Below, one piece after another: positions 36,110 to 47,974 of a stretch of 64,000 nt of DNA. Every line of letters starts with the position of its first letter. Position 1 is the first letter of the stretch. The stretch is from assembly GCA_040954595.2 (NCBI GenBank), contig CM082579.2, forward strand, positions 8,742,001 to 8,806,000, in the 5' to 3' direction. A program made the translations under genes and the position numbers. This stretch comes from Balanoglossus misakiensis. Lineage: Eukaryota > Hemichordata. Below the pieces are notes generated by a model. The model did no database searches and was not told the origin of the DNA. It saw nothing but the letters and a program-made list of their open reading frames with translations.

Positions 36110-38730
36110 TTATATTATATGTGTCTGAATGTGTGTGTGTATGCACACCATCGCAGACTGTAATATCCTATTTGTACTGCCTCTTTTGATGTGTGTATTA
36201 AGCACAGCTGATTATATATAATTTGTTCCAACACTTGTGTGTGCTTGCAGTGGCCTATAAAATGATATGTTTATATTTTCCCATGTGAGTGTGGGCTGTG
36301 CGAATTGAAATTACTTCAAGTCAGCTAGCAGTGGAGCGCAGGTTGTTTGGTGTATTTATTTCCCTGTTATGTGTGATTTCTATTATTTATCACTGGCTGA
36401 GTCAAAGTTTATTATAGTTAATCAGGATTGATTATCGTAGCCGTGTGTATGTGTTTAGAGAGCGATGCCTACTACAAAATGTGATATAGTCAGTCGCACA
36501 TTCTCTCTCTTGCTGGGGTTTTCTGTTGATTATGAATGACGACTTCACAGCGCACCTTGATAATACTCTTATGACATGTGGAATCGCCGTGGCGTTTCAC
36601 GGCGCAAAAGAGCCGACAAGTTCCTCGGAGGTGCCATTATGAAATACCGTAAAGCCTTTTACTGCGCCGTTCCCAACAATTGTAAGAGTGTGTTTTTTCG
36701 GTGAATGCATTCAACGTCTCTTTTGTATCCCTTTCACTTGCTGCCTTTTCAACTCGAGAGCACTTCCCAGCATGGGTGTCCACAAAAGGGGGTCTAGATT
36801 TTCCGACTGTCCTTGCCTTGTGCACTTCTGTCTCTTTCTTTTTCCCCCCTTTTATTTTGGTTGGCGCGGTGCAGACAATTCCCTCCCACAATGAGGAGGA
36901 GGAGGAGGGAGGGAGGGGAGAGGTAGGCCTGCCCACCTAGAACGCAGACTCTTGCCGACATTTTTTTTCAGATGCAAATCACACGGCTGGCCGTGTGGAG
37001 CCATTTCTGCAGTGGTAGCTTTTAGCGGGTCGCCATTCAATTGCCCTGCCATTGTGTTCCACTCTCTCTGGGTTTTGTGCTGGTGTTAAAACTGTTTAGC
37101 CTCCCTCCCACCCTCTGCTAAAGAAGCAATTGTCTCCCCGTGTGTCCCCCCTCCAAGAATAAAAGGTCCTTCAAGCAACTCGTAAGTGGCCCGCCAGCCC
37201 CAGACACACACACTCACAGATGCTACAATCTGCACCGGGCAACTGTCCAGTATAGAAAAAAAAATATTTACACTGGCTACATGCACAAATGCACGCACGG
37301 AAACTGGCCTCTCTTGATCGCAGTTATTTCGAGTCTTTCCAGTTGGCCAATTCTGCGTCCTTTTAAAATATTAATGACCTCATTATTAACTTAATGTGTC
37401 CATCCCCCTACTTGTTCATGCTCTGGTGTGATTTTGCTCTGCTCTGAGAATGTTTGGGGGATCCGTTGTTTTGATACCCCGACCGCCATGAAACAACGCG
37501 AAAGGCATCCCTGAAATAGACCTTGGACTGAACCGGTAATCGTGCAGGCTGATTTTTAATACCCATGGGATCTGTCTTTCTGCATTTAACACCCTCACAA
37601 TAGTCATTAAAGAGTCGCCCCGGCATTTAGCTAATTTTATTTGGTCACAAAAGTGGGGGCATGCGTAAGCTGCTCTCTAAACAGAAAACCGCGAACCTGT
37701 GTTCGGACTTGTGTTTTGTGTCTCATTAAATCTGAAACCAGATCATCAATTATCGTGGATATTACTGTACAAATAATTAAAATAATATTGGCAGATGCCT
37801 TTGGATGAAGCACTCCAGAGTGATGATGCGTGGGCTCACTGTGTTATTATCTATACGAATGTATCTGACATAAACAGAAGCCAAGTCTGTTAGTGTTTAG
37901 TTGGTGCATAGACATCTACTGGCATAGACAGTACTACTGTCTATGATTTGTGTTTACTCTGTGGTTTTTCGTACATTTCATTGTGGTCTTTTTGTGGTCT
38001 CCCATCCATCCAGCAGTAGCAGCAACGACAAAAACAATAATAATGCATGTATTAATAATAATAGCTGTCATCGTCATTGCAATTTTAATAAAATTACGGT
38101 GGAACTCAAATATATTTTACGGAACCATAATAGAGTCGTCAGTAATATCAGTCGAATCTGCTGGAATAATCATTTATGAGATTGGTAAATGCTAACAGCT
38201 TATCATCATGGCCGTGTGGGAAACAGTAGGATGGCCATGAACTCTGGTGGAATCTTATCTGCTTAAGAGATTGAGAATGATGTGTGATGAGATTAGTAGA
38301 GATTAGCTGATATTTTAGAGTATAATCAAGGGGGTGGTAATACAAGGTGGCTTTGATCAGCACATGTGTAAAATTGACGCATCTTGAAATATACAGTACC
38401 ATGGAAAACGTACACGAGAGACGTTTCTTTGCTTCCAGTTAGTATCAGCGATAATCCCAGTATAATGAGATGTGCAGTAATACAACTAGTGCTGTCTATC
38501 ACTGGGGCTATTTGTACGTCTCACGTTTGTCTGTATTTTTTATTGTAAAAAAAATCAGAAAATCTATTCCACGATTATTTCACTGAGTCTCCTGCCTTAT
38601 TTAAGTGGACTAGCTTCGCTGGGCTGTGTGTGTGTTTTTTTCCCGCTCAACATGAAAGTAATCTGTGTTCTTTGTTTATATATACCTTGAACTGTCCTGT
38701 CTGGTATGGGGCTCTCTAATTGTCTTCATT

Positions 38731-38837
38731 AGGGCACAAGCCAAGCAGGCTTGTGCCCTATTGGTATTACTGGGGTTTTTCATCTTTAGGGCACAAGCCA
38801 AGCAGGCTTGTGCCCTATTGGTATTACTGGGGTTTTT
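38731..38837 (+). repeat. Duplicated 5' hairpin unit of array B2 (57 bp x2)
   Basis: AGGGCACAAGCC (38731-38742), loop AAGCA, GGCTTGTGCCCT (38748-38759); repeated at 38788-38799 and 38805-38816. The spacer ends TTTTTCATC before the T-run that starts body 1. Confidence 0.9.
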
Positions 38838-39950
38838 CATCTTTTTTTTTTTCTTGTGTAGTTTTTTTGCTCAGGTAGATCTTGAAAACGGCTGAACCTA
38901 CAAATCTCAAACTTGGCACAATGGTGCAGGTCTATGAGAGCTCGTGCAGTACCCTCGTGAATGTGTAATTAGTCACATGACCTGATGACCATATATGGGC
39001 AAAGTTTTCAAATGGGCCTAATTTGCATATGAATGACGATATCAAAATTCTGTGCAATCATTTTGCGGACCATATGGTCAGTGTCCCACATGCTAAATTT
39101 CAAGGCTCTGGGCCAAGTCAATTTTGAGAAGAAGATTTTTAAATATTATATTTCATATTTTTTGGACCCAGCCATAGGCCTATACTTTCTATAGTTAAGC
39201 TATGATGCTATGTCCACATCTGTGCAATGGTCCTGTACTGTGACTCTCTATTGGCCCGTGAGCAAAATGGGACCAAAATAAAAGGCAAAATTTTGGGCTC
39301 ACCTGTAACACCTGCTTAACTCATTAATTATGTGCATACCTAATTCTGGGCTAACTAATAGGGCTAGAGGTTTTGTGCTTGTGGGACATGGACCAGTATA
39401 GGGTAAAAAAAAATTGCCCAAATTTTGGGTGACCTCAGGTGACCTTTGACCTACTTTCCTATATCTCGGCATCCAGAGCAGGTACAGACTTGGCGTTTGG
39501 AGGGTTGGGACTAAAATTTAAAAGCCAAAATTGAGGGTCACCTGTGACACCTACTTATCTCATTAATTATGTGCATACCTAATTCCAGGCCAACCAATAG
39601 GACTAGAGGTTTGATTTTTGCTGAACATGAACCAGTATGGGGTCAAAATTTCTTGCCCAAATTTTGGGTGACCTCAGGTGACCTTTGACCTACTTTACCA
39701 TATCTCGGCATGCACAGCAGCTACAACCTTGGCATTTGGAGGGATGGAACTCCTGATGGAGCCTTACACTTTACCTCATTAATTATGCACATACATAATT
39801 GTAGGCGAACCAATAGGGCTAGAGATTTTGTTCTTGTGGGACACGGACCAGTATGGGGTCAAAATTTCTTGCCCAAATTTTGGGTGACCACTTATGACCT
39901 TTGACCTTCGGCTTAAGCTTGGGCCCGTCATCGCTGCTTGCAGCTATATT
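38838..39950 (+). repeat. Array B2, body 1
   Basis: DR1 at 39440, 39679 and 39895; terminal stem-loop at 39933-39944. The 64-codon open frame inside (39710-39904) recurs in all three bodies and is a by-product of the repeat. Confidence 0.85.
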
Positions 39951-42139
39951 TTTTTTTTTTTTTTTCTTGTGTAGTTTTTTTGCTCAGGTAGATCTTGAAA
40001 ACGGCTGAACCTACAAATCTCAAACTTGGCACAATGGTGCAGGTCTATGAGAGCTCGTGCAGTACCCTCGTGAATGTGTAATTAGTCACATGACCTGATG
40101 ACCATATATGGGCAAAGTTTTCAAATGGGCCTAATTTGCATATGAATGATGATATCAAAATTCTGTGCAATCATTTTGCGGACCATATGGTCAGTGTCCT
40201 ACATGCTAAATTTCAAGGCTCTGGGCCAAGTCAATTTTGAGAAGAAGATTTTTAAATATTATATTTCATATTTTTTGGACCCAGCCATAGGCCTATACTT
40301 TCTATAGTTAAGCTATGATGCTATGTCCACATCTGTGCAATGGTCCTGTACTGTGACTCTCTATTGGCCCGTGAGCAGAATGAGACCAAAATAAAAGGCA
40401 AAATTTTGGGCTCACCTGTAACACCTGCTTAACTCATTAATTATGTGCATACCTAATTCTGGGCTAACTAATAGGGCTAGACGTTTTGTGCTTGTGGGAC
40501 ATGGACCAGTAAAGGGTAAAAAAAAATTGCCCAAATTTTGGGTGACCTCAGGTGACCTTTGACCTACTTTCCTATATCTCGGCATCCAGAGCAGGTACAG
40601 ACTTGGCGTTTGGAGGGTTGGGACTAAAATTTAAAAGCCAAAATATTGGTCACCTGTGACACCTGCACATCTCATTAATTATGTGCATACCTAATTCCAG
40701 GCCAACCAATAGGACTAGAGGTTTGGTTTTTGCTGAACATGAACCAGTATGGGGTCAAAATTTCTTGCCCAAATTTTGGGTGACCTCAGGTGACCTTTGA
40801 CCTATTTTACCATATCTCGGCATGCACAGCAGCTACAGCCTTGGCATTTGGAGGGATGGAACTCCTGATGGAGCCTTACACTTTACCTCATTAATTATGC
40901 ACATACATAATTGTAGGCGAACCAATAGGGCTAGAGATTTTGTTCTTGTGGGACACGGACCAGTATGGGGTCAAAATTTCTTGCCCAAATTTTGGGTGAC
41001 CACTTATGACCTTTGACCTTCGGCTTAAGCTTGGGCCCGTCATCGCTGCTTGCAGCTATATTTCATCTTTTTTTTTTTTTTTTTCTTGTGTAGTTTTTTT
41101 GCTCAGGTAGATCTTGAAAACGGCTGAACCTATAAATCTCAAACTTGGCACAATGGTGCAGGTCTATGAGAGCTCGTGCAGTACCCTCGTGAATGTGTAA
41201 TTAGTCACATGACCTGATGACCATATATGGGCAAAGTTTTCAAATGGGCCTAATTTGCATATGAATGACGATATCAAAATTCTGTGCAATCATTTTGCGG
41301 ACCATATGGTCAGTGTCCTACATGCTAAATTTCAAGGCTCTGGGCCAAGTCAATTTTGAGAAGAAGATTTTTAAATATTATATTTCATATTTTTTGGACC
41401 CAGCCATAGGCCTATACTTTCTATAGTTAAGCTATGATGCTATGTCAACATCTGTGCAATGGTCCTGTACTGTGACTCTCTATTGGCCCGTGAGCAAAAT
41501 GGGACCAAAATAAAAGGCAAAATTTTGGGCTCACCTGTAACACCTGCTTAACTCATTAATTATGTGCATACCTAATTCTGGGCTAACTAATAGGGCTAGA
41601 GGTTTTGTGCTTGTGGGACATGGACCAGTATAGGGTAAAAAAAAATTGCCCAAATTTTGGGTGACCTCAGGTGACCTATGACCTACTTTCCTATATCTCA
41701 GCATCCAGAGCAGGTACAGACTTGGCGTTTGGAGGGTTGGGACTAAAATTTAAAAGCCAAAATTGAGGGTCACCTGTGACACCTGCTTATCTCATTAATT
41801 ATGTGCATACCTAATTCCAGGCCAACCAATAGGACTAGAGGTTTGATTTTTGCTGAACATGAACCAGTATGGGGTCAAAATTTCTTGCCCAAATTTTGGG
41901 TGACCTCAGGTGACCTTTGACCTACTTTACGATATCTCGGCATGCACAGCAGCTACAGCCTTGGCATTTGGAGGGATGGAACTCCTGATGGAGCCTTACA
42001 CTTTACCTCATTAATTATGCACATACATAATTGTAGGCGAACCAATAGGGCTAGAGATTTTTTTCTTGTGGGACACGGACCAGTATGGGGTCAAAGTTTT
42101 TTGCCCAAATTTTGGGTGACCACTTATGACCTTTGACCT
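39440..42139 (-). promoter_or_regulatory. Nine DR1 sites in array B2
   Basis: Sites at 39440, 39679, 39895, 40553, 40791, 41007, 41672, 41911 and 42127, spaced 238-239 and 216 bp within each body. Eight are exact TGACCTTTGACCT; the 41672 site differs only in the spacer base, which receptors tolerate. The upstream TGACCT-CAGG half-site gives DR4 plus DR1 in the first two modules of each body. Confidence 0.65.
39951..41062 (+). repeat. Array B2, body 2
   Basis: DR1 at 40553, 40791 and 41007; terminal stem-loop at 41045-41056. It starts directly in the T-run after body 1, with no hairpin unit. Confidence 0.85.
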
Positions 42140-42182
42140 TCGGCTTAAGCTTGGGCCCGTCATCGCTGCTTGCAGCTATATT
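41063..42182 (+). repeat. Array B2, body 3
   Basis: DR1 at 41672 (spacer A instead of T: TGACCTATGACCT), 41911 and 42127; terminal stem-loop at 42165-42176, then TATATT and unique flank. Confidence 0.85.
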
Positions 42183-42598
42183 TCATGCATTTATTTGTTC
42201 AGTTACCCTGTCAGCAGCAGTTGGGCATACATACATATCTGACTGGTTAGTTTTTACACACACACGCACACACACATTCTCTAGCCCTGGAGGCTAATGA
42301 TCACATCAAGGTCAACCCAGACAGGGGTCACCCTGAAATGTAAGGGTCTTCTCTAACATAAAACCTCCCACAGTCGGCAAAAGAAAAAAAATCCCATCCT
42401 GTGGCTTTTTTCAAGGTCTGGTGTTGTATTCTGATTTTTTTTTTAATTCCATGTACATGTACGCCATTATTATAATGTAGCAATTTGCTTACATCCTGCA
42501 TTATGACATATATAAAGGTGGTATCTTGGCTGTTGCCCAAGGGTGGGCTGGTTTCTTCTTTTATTTTTATACCACACAGGAAGCATTAGTGGTGTTCT

Positions 42599-43030
42599 TT
42601 GCGGTGTTTTATAGCCGTTGCAATCACCAGTCGGTCAGACTGGGATGTCTGCCGACAATTGTGCGTATATATACGCGACACGAAACGACACGGCGATAAA
42701 ATAGTAACAGGTCACCGAGGAGGTCAGAGAGCAGTTGTCAGACCGCCTGCGTGTATACCAACGACCGCTGCTTTCTCCTTCTATTTTCGATTCCTTTTCT
42801 TTTTGCACAAGAGTGTCCCGGCGCTGTTGTTGTTCTATTGCATGGACCGTTCACTGGAGGCTTTTTTTTGTTGTTGCATTTTTTATTTGGCACCCACACA
42901 AATACCGGAGTGTTGCGTGTCTACAGACAATCTGTTGGGTGACGCAGCTTGCATTGAAGAGCAGGGAAGCATTTAACAATGTGTGTCTGTTGATCAGTGT
43001 GTCGGAGAGGTCCCGTGTAAGCCGATAGCT
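42599..43030. other. CpG-containing unique stretch after array B2
   Basis: It contains a perfect 14-bp palindrome GCGTATATATACGC (42663-42676) with a TATA core, followed by CpG-rich sequence to about 42780. Several overlapping short open frames exist on both strands but none is flanked by convincing splice signals or has recognisable residues. A minor promoter is possible; nothing decides it. Confidence 0.25.
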
Positions 43031-43208
43031 TACTAGGTTTGTTTTTGGCCACCGCAACTGCATCAAATGTTGGGGATGGTGTAAATAATATTACAGAATT
43101 ATTACTTTGACTATACATGAAGCTTGATGCTTTTAATTTTTTCCCCACAAATCAATTGTGATATATCAGGCTTATCAAAAAATCGCTTGTCGTTAATCAT
43201 AGTATGAG

Positions 43209-43324
43209 TGAATGAATGAATGAATGAATGAATGAATGAATGAATGGATGGATGGATGGATGGATGGATGTATGAATGAATGAATGAATGAATGAATGAA
43301 TGAATGAATGAATGAATGAATGAA
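43209..43324. repeat. (TGAA)n/(TGGA)n compound microsatellite
   Basis: A 116-bp tetranucleotide array: TGAA units, a central block of TGGA units, one TGTA, then TGAA units again. The minus-strand open frame of repeated histidine, serine, phenylalanine and isoleucine over it is a microsatellite artefact. Confidence 0.97.
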
Positions 43325-46300
43325 GAAATAAGTAAAATGCAAAGACATTGTAATTTTTTCATAACAGTAAAATCATTCAGCATGATTGATGATGGCTTCC
43401 AAACCTGTGATAAACGTGCACATCTGTGCAGCCTCATAATATAAGTCCATCAATTTTAAGATTGTTATATTCCTGTAAATAATGTTATGTATCCATGAAA
43501 AGCAATAAGACCTCATTACAAAAATCGGTTACACTGTGCATACCGCATGCTGTCTGTTTAAGAAATATGAGACTCCCTCTGTCAATGATTTGCAAGTATA
43601 AGTGCAAGAATATGTTTTTATATTTATCTAGAAATTTATAGATATTTTAAAATTATGTTAATAATTAGGAAGGTGTAATAATTTTGTAATTAAAAGATTA
43701 ACGAATGGTATTTGTGGGGAAAAGGTAACCATTGGGGAAGGCTGTATTGGATTATATGTATTATTCACAAGTGACAACGATAAAATACATGTTGCTATCA
43801 AAATATAGGGTGAGTACCTTATCATTGCAATCACTAAATACTGTACCAGATTTGTACGGAATTGTTGTGCGAGGTCAAGGGGATTTTAATGACAAAATAC
43901 TGTACATCAGTTTACAGCTACGTGGACATACTACTCCCCCTCCCCTCTTACTTTGAACTCCTGCTAAAATATAACTCTGACATGTACACTACTGTATGTG
44001 TATTTGCACAAAGGCATTGTTTTTCCTTTTTGTCTGATTGTATTCTGATCCATGTTTTATTACCAAGAATGCATTGGTCCCCAGTATCAAACAAGGTATT
44101 TCGGTGTCAAAGGTGGAAAAAAAAACATGACACTTATTTGTGTCTAGACTTCATTGCATTATTGAAGATGTACAATGTATGAACTCATTTGAACACTTGA
44201 CTTTTGCCATCGTTACTAATTCAATATCCAAGAGTTAAATTTTGATGCAGACAGTAACATAAATCAGAATGTTTTTTGCCCTGGAAATTGAATATTTATG
44301 CCCAATTCTACGCATTATTATATATAATGCAGACATAGTTCATAAGATTGTCGTATGAATTTCAGAGGCAAACACAGAGACTTGAATCAATATTGCATCG
44401 GTCGATAACATGTTATTGACCCATGGCTAAGGTCAAAGACATTTCATTCACCCCTTGATAACCCTAAGCACGACACTCTTTTAATCTGGGATAGACTGAA
44501 AAAAATTGTGACGTGACTATTTTCAGCTGTGTTGGTGTAAACAGCTGTGGTGCTTCCTTGTGGAAATGTATCACAACATTTCGTTTGGTGGATTGTGAGT
44601 TGGAGAGCTCACCGTGTAATATCGCGTGTAATTAGTAAATATGTCGGGCTTTTGCTTTAATTGTCAACAGACCGACCAGTCATCAGTCACCCATTCCCCG
44701 TCCATGCAGGAACATGTCTTTCTCTGCTGTCATCTGAAGCATTGTTGCTTGTTTCGGAAACTGTTCAGTCGATATCCCTCCCCCCCTTCCCAGGTACACG
44801 GCCATCTGTCTCCACCCCCTCCCCCACCTCCACCGTTTTGTAATGAATAATTAAAAGCCATGTCAAATGGGGCGAATTAGTTGTTTTAATGCAGTGTATA
44901 AAAAGAAACGGCAGGCTGGCTAAGTGATCATTTGCGGTATTTGTTTTGGCTAGACCCATACATTACGCACATTACATTACGCAATGTTGGGCCCCTTTTA
45001 TAAACGTTAACAATAGCAGCAGTGGCAGCTGATGAGTGGGCCCTAGTCGGGCTTCCGACACCCAGAATCACTATGTCACGTTTGCCATAAAAGCTTTCAA
45101 GCCTAATCCAGTCTCTCTGGAATGTCAAGATTTTTTTTAAACACTCTTTTCTCTCTCTCTTAAAATGAATAACCGTCTTGTTTTACAACGTTACTTGTTT
45201 GTATCCTGTCAATTTATGTGAGATATCCATTTACCTGATGGTTTTGGAGTTGGAGTGGGCCGTAGACTTGTAACAGTGGCACACACCTACATGGAGGAAC
45301 GATTTACGCTATTTACTAATAGTCTATGCAGATCCTGGCAAAATAGGGTCAAGCTTGTACCATTCAATGGACGAAAAAGACGTAGCAAAAATAAGCAGGG
45401 GAAGTATAATTGGAGCTGTTTGATGTGGGATGTAGCAGTTAGCACTGTGCCACAGTTATGGGGAAATTTGCTGATGTAAGGAAATTGTCTCAATGTACTG
45501 AACATAAGTACGAGCCATTTAAGGAAATCTTTTTTTGCTGGAAGCTATAATGCAGAAAGAGCTCTCCAAAGTGAACAGGGGTCAGAAAACGACATCTTGT
45601 CCTCTCCTACTTGTAGTAGGGATTACCATCAGAAATGGTTCACCTCACTTCTGCCGTTGATCAACAGTCTTAGCATGTCACCATAAGCCGGTACATGGCA
45701 GCGAGGGCACTCAGTATTCCAGGTGTTGCATATCGCGTAATATAATACACAGATATAATAATCTCCGATAGCCTGCATGTAGCTGGCTGGCTGGCATGAG
45801 ACAGTGATTTTGGCTCGCCTGTGCCAGTCCACTGAATTACATGTATGTCCGAGTCCCCAACATCAATCGTTATTTTATCGTGGTGCATGATCAGCTACCT
45901 GTCTGTGGTGTCGATGGTCTCTGATAGTCGCAGGTAATGGTACTTTCTCCAGAGCATTGGCAGGAGTTGTGGGCCGTGTGGATATCACCTGGGAGTCCTC
46001 AGTCTGATTTAGTGTTGCGAGGTGTTTTTGTTGGATAACTGTATGCAAGGAGAACTGTCAACAGTGTCTGTCAACAGGATTTCCAGTATCTGTTCACTGT
46101 ACCGGTAGTCAGGAATCTGTGTGTTCGATTTCCTGATCGCTGCATTATGTTTCACAGTCATAATGTCATGCAGTAAAAGTATGAGATTAGCAAAACCTCC
46201 TGCAGAACAAATTAACATGACAGTCAGTCAGTCAGAAAGTGCGATCCACTGTTGATCAGGTGCCAGGTTCTTTTCATGGCTGAGAATACTAGTAGTGTAA

Positions 46301-47960
46301 ACAGAATCGACGTTTTTCTGATGCTTAATAACCCTTTGCACTCTGACACCCTGGTGACCTTTATGATGTCATTTCAGAAAGCCGGGTTCAAAGGATTAAA
46401 CTTTAAAAATTTTGAGCAAGTGAGGCTTAGTTAGACTATGTTGCAGGTCCATTAGTTGCAGTGTTGGAAACAGAACTAGACAACTTGTTTTGACAGATTA
46501 TGTTGTCACTTGCAGACACTTTTTATCCACGTGTAAGTGTTTAGGTACCTGGTAGGTGGCAGCCTGAGTATAAGTTGCTTCTATTCTTGACACCCCAGCC
46601 AGCCTGTCTCAATTATGACAGTAGGGAACATATAAACTTATGAAGATTATTTGGCTGTATTATGATGCTACTACTGAGGCAATAAAATTCATCAACAGAG
46701 GGGGTCTCTTGCCCTTATATTGTGTTTTTATACTTAATGCAACCATTTCTCTTACCTGTTATTTTCCCCCTCCCAATACAGTGCCATTATAATTTTTTAT
46801 AATCAGGGATTTTTTTTATCATTTTTTGTGTAATTGACTCCCGCAGGACTTGATTCCCCTATCTTATCATTGTCATTCCAGTTGAGTTTTATCGGTAGAT
46901 ATCTCTTTCAAGCATGTATATGGATTTACTGAAGGGTGCTATGATCCGTCTTAACTCACTGAGATGGCCTGTTAGTGCAGCGAGCTCCATTTTAATGAGC
47001 GCTTCCTCCTAGAATCATTTATGTCAGTTCTGTTTTCTTTTTGTTGTCTTTTGCTTTCGTGCGACTGGAGATTTCGGTCACGTTGGGCGCAGTGTGGTCA
47101 AACCGTGTGTTTATTGTTGGAACCAGACACCTTTGAAATCAACAATAATCATAACACAATGAACTTGGGTCAGAAGCAGTGAAAATCTAACAAAGCAGCG
47201 GATTATTTCGCTGCCGTTACCTGCTTCTCTTGAGGTTTCTTTTCCCAAACTTCCATTGCAAAAAAAAATACGCATCCATCACTCTTCCAGCGATTACCGC
47301 GCAATTCAATTTGCATATTTATGAGTGGAATGAGTGATGGTGGTGATGATGATGATGGCGCTTTCATTGTCACCTCAACGGAGATCTGTGCTGGATGGTA
47401 ATACCCAAATAATGATTGGCAGTCACTGTTCTCATTTTCAGAAAAAATTAGCGGTCCAATATTACCGTTGTGTTTTCATTTGAAATGCTCTCGGTCGCCA
47501 AATGCCGTGTCTTCTGATTGTTTCGAATTATGAAAATAAGTTAAAAAAAAAAAAAAATATTTTGTTTAAGTTATCTTGCCCTCCCCTCTCCTTCTTTGCC
47601 GACTTGATTAAACGGCAAGATCTGTTTGGTCTCAGAAATCTGGTGCTACACTCTGCTGTCCTGTACGTCTAATGGTGATCCGTCTAAATCCTCTGAAATT
47701 GTACTTAAAAGAAGAACTCGCGAAGATACACACACATAAAAACATGCCAGTCTGTCGTTTCTTCTGAAGATCACACACAGAGTTCTTGTCGGGGTAATTC
47801 CTCCACTCGAGCTGCGATGAAATCGCATATTCCTGTCAAGTGCTTCCAGCACTGAAACTCGATTTCTAAAATTGACTTCAAAACGTTAACCACTAAGGAA
47901 GATATTTCAATTAGTCTCCCTTGTTTGACATCTTTGTGCTGTTGAGGTATGACAGCACCG

Positions 47961-47974
47961 GTTGCCATGGAAAC
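47961..47974. promoter_or_regulatory. RFX X-box, GTTGCCATGGAAAC
   Basis: A canonical X-box sequence in unique intronic DNA. The identical 14-mer, on the other strand, occurs at 54486-54499. Confidence 0.55.

Larger units (their letters stand above)
38731..42182 (+). mobile_element. Tandem array B2, Helentron/HINE-like non-autonomous element
   Basis: Two hairpin units of 57 bp are followed by three bodies of 1113, 1112 and about 1120 bp. Each body ends AAGCTTGGGCCCGTCATC, stem-loop GCTGCTTGCAGC, TATATT. The bodies differ from one another at only a few per cent or less by eye, with the same hairpin as array B1. The left flank ends CTTCATT; the right flank continues TCATGC after the terminal TATATT. 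It looks younger than array B1. Confidence 0.62.

Noticed and set aside
37125-37172. Possible exon with an AG acceptor and donor GTAAGT, open in the phase required after 31329
   Set aside because: The donor is good, but the acceptor CTGCTAAAG is poor and the encoded residues (cysteine and proline-rich) do not resemble the AFF region expected next.
38013-38060. Possible serine/asparagine-rich exon after acceptor CCATCCATCCAG
   Set aside because: Phase fits and serine-rich residues would suit AFF, but there is no consensus donor and the residues come from a low-complexity AGC/AAT stretch.
39710-42136. Three nearly identical 64-codon open frames
   Set aside because: They are the same position of three repeat bodies; a fourth version at 35570 runs into the MITE insertion. 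The frame follows from repeat identity and not from coding constraint.
43111-43437. Minus-strand open frame with repeated His-Ser-Phe-Ile
   Set aside because: It is a translation of the tetranucleotide microsatellite.
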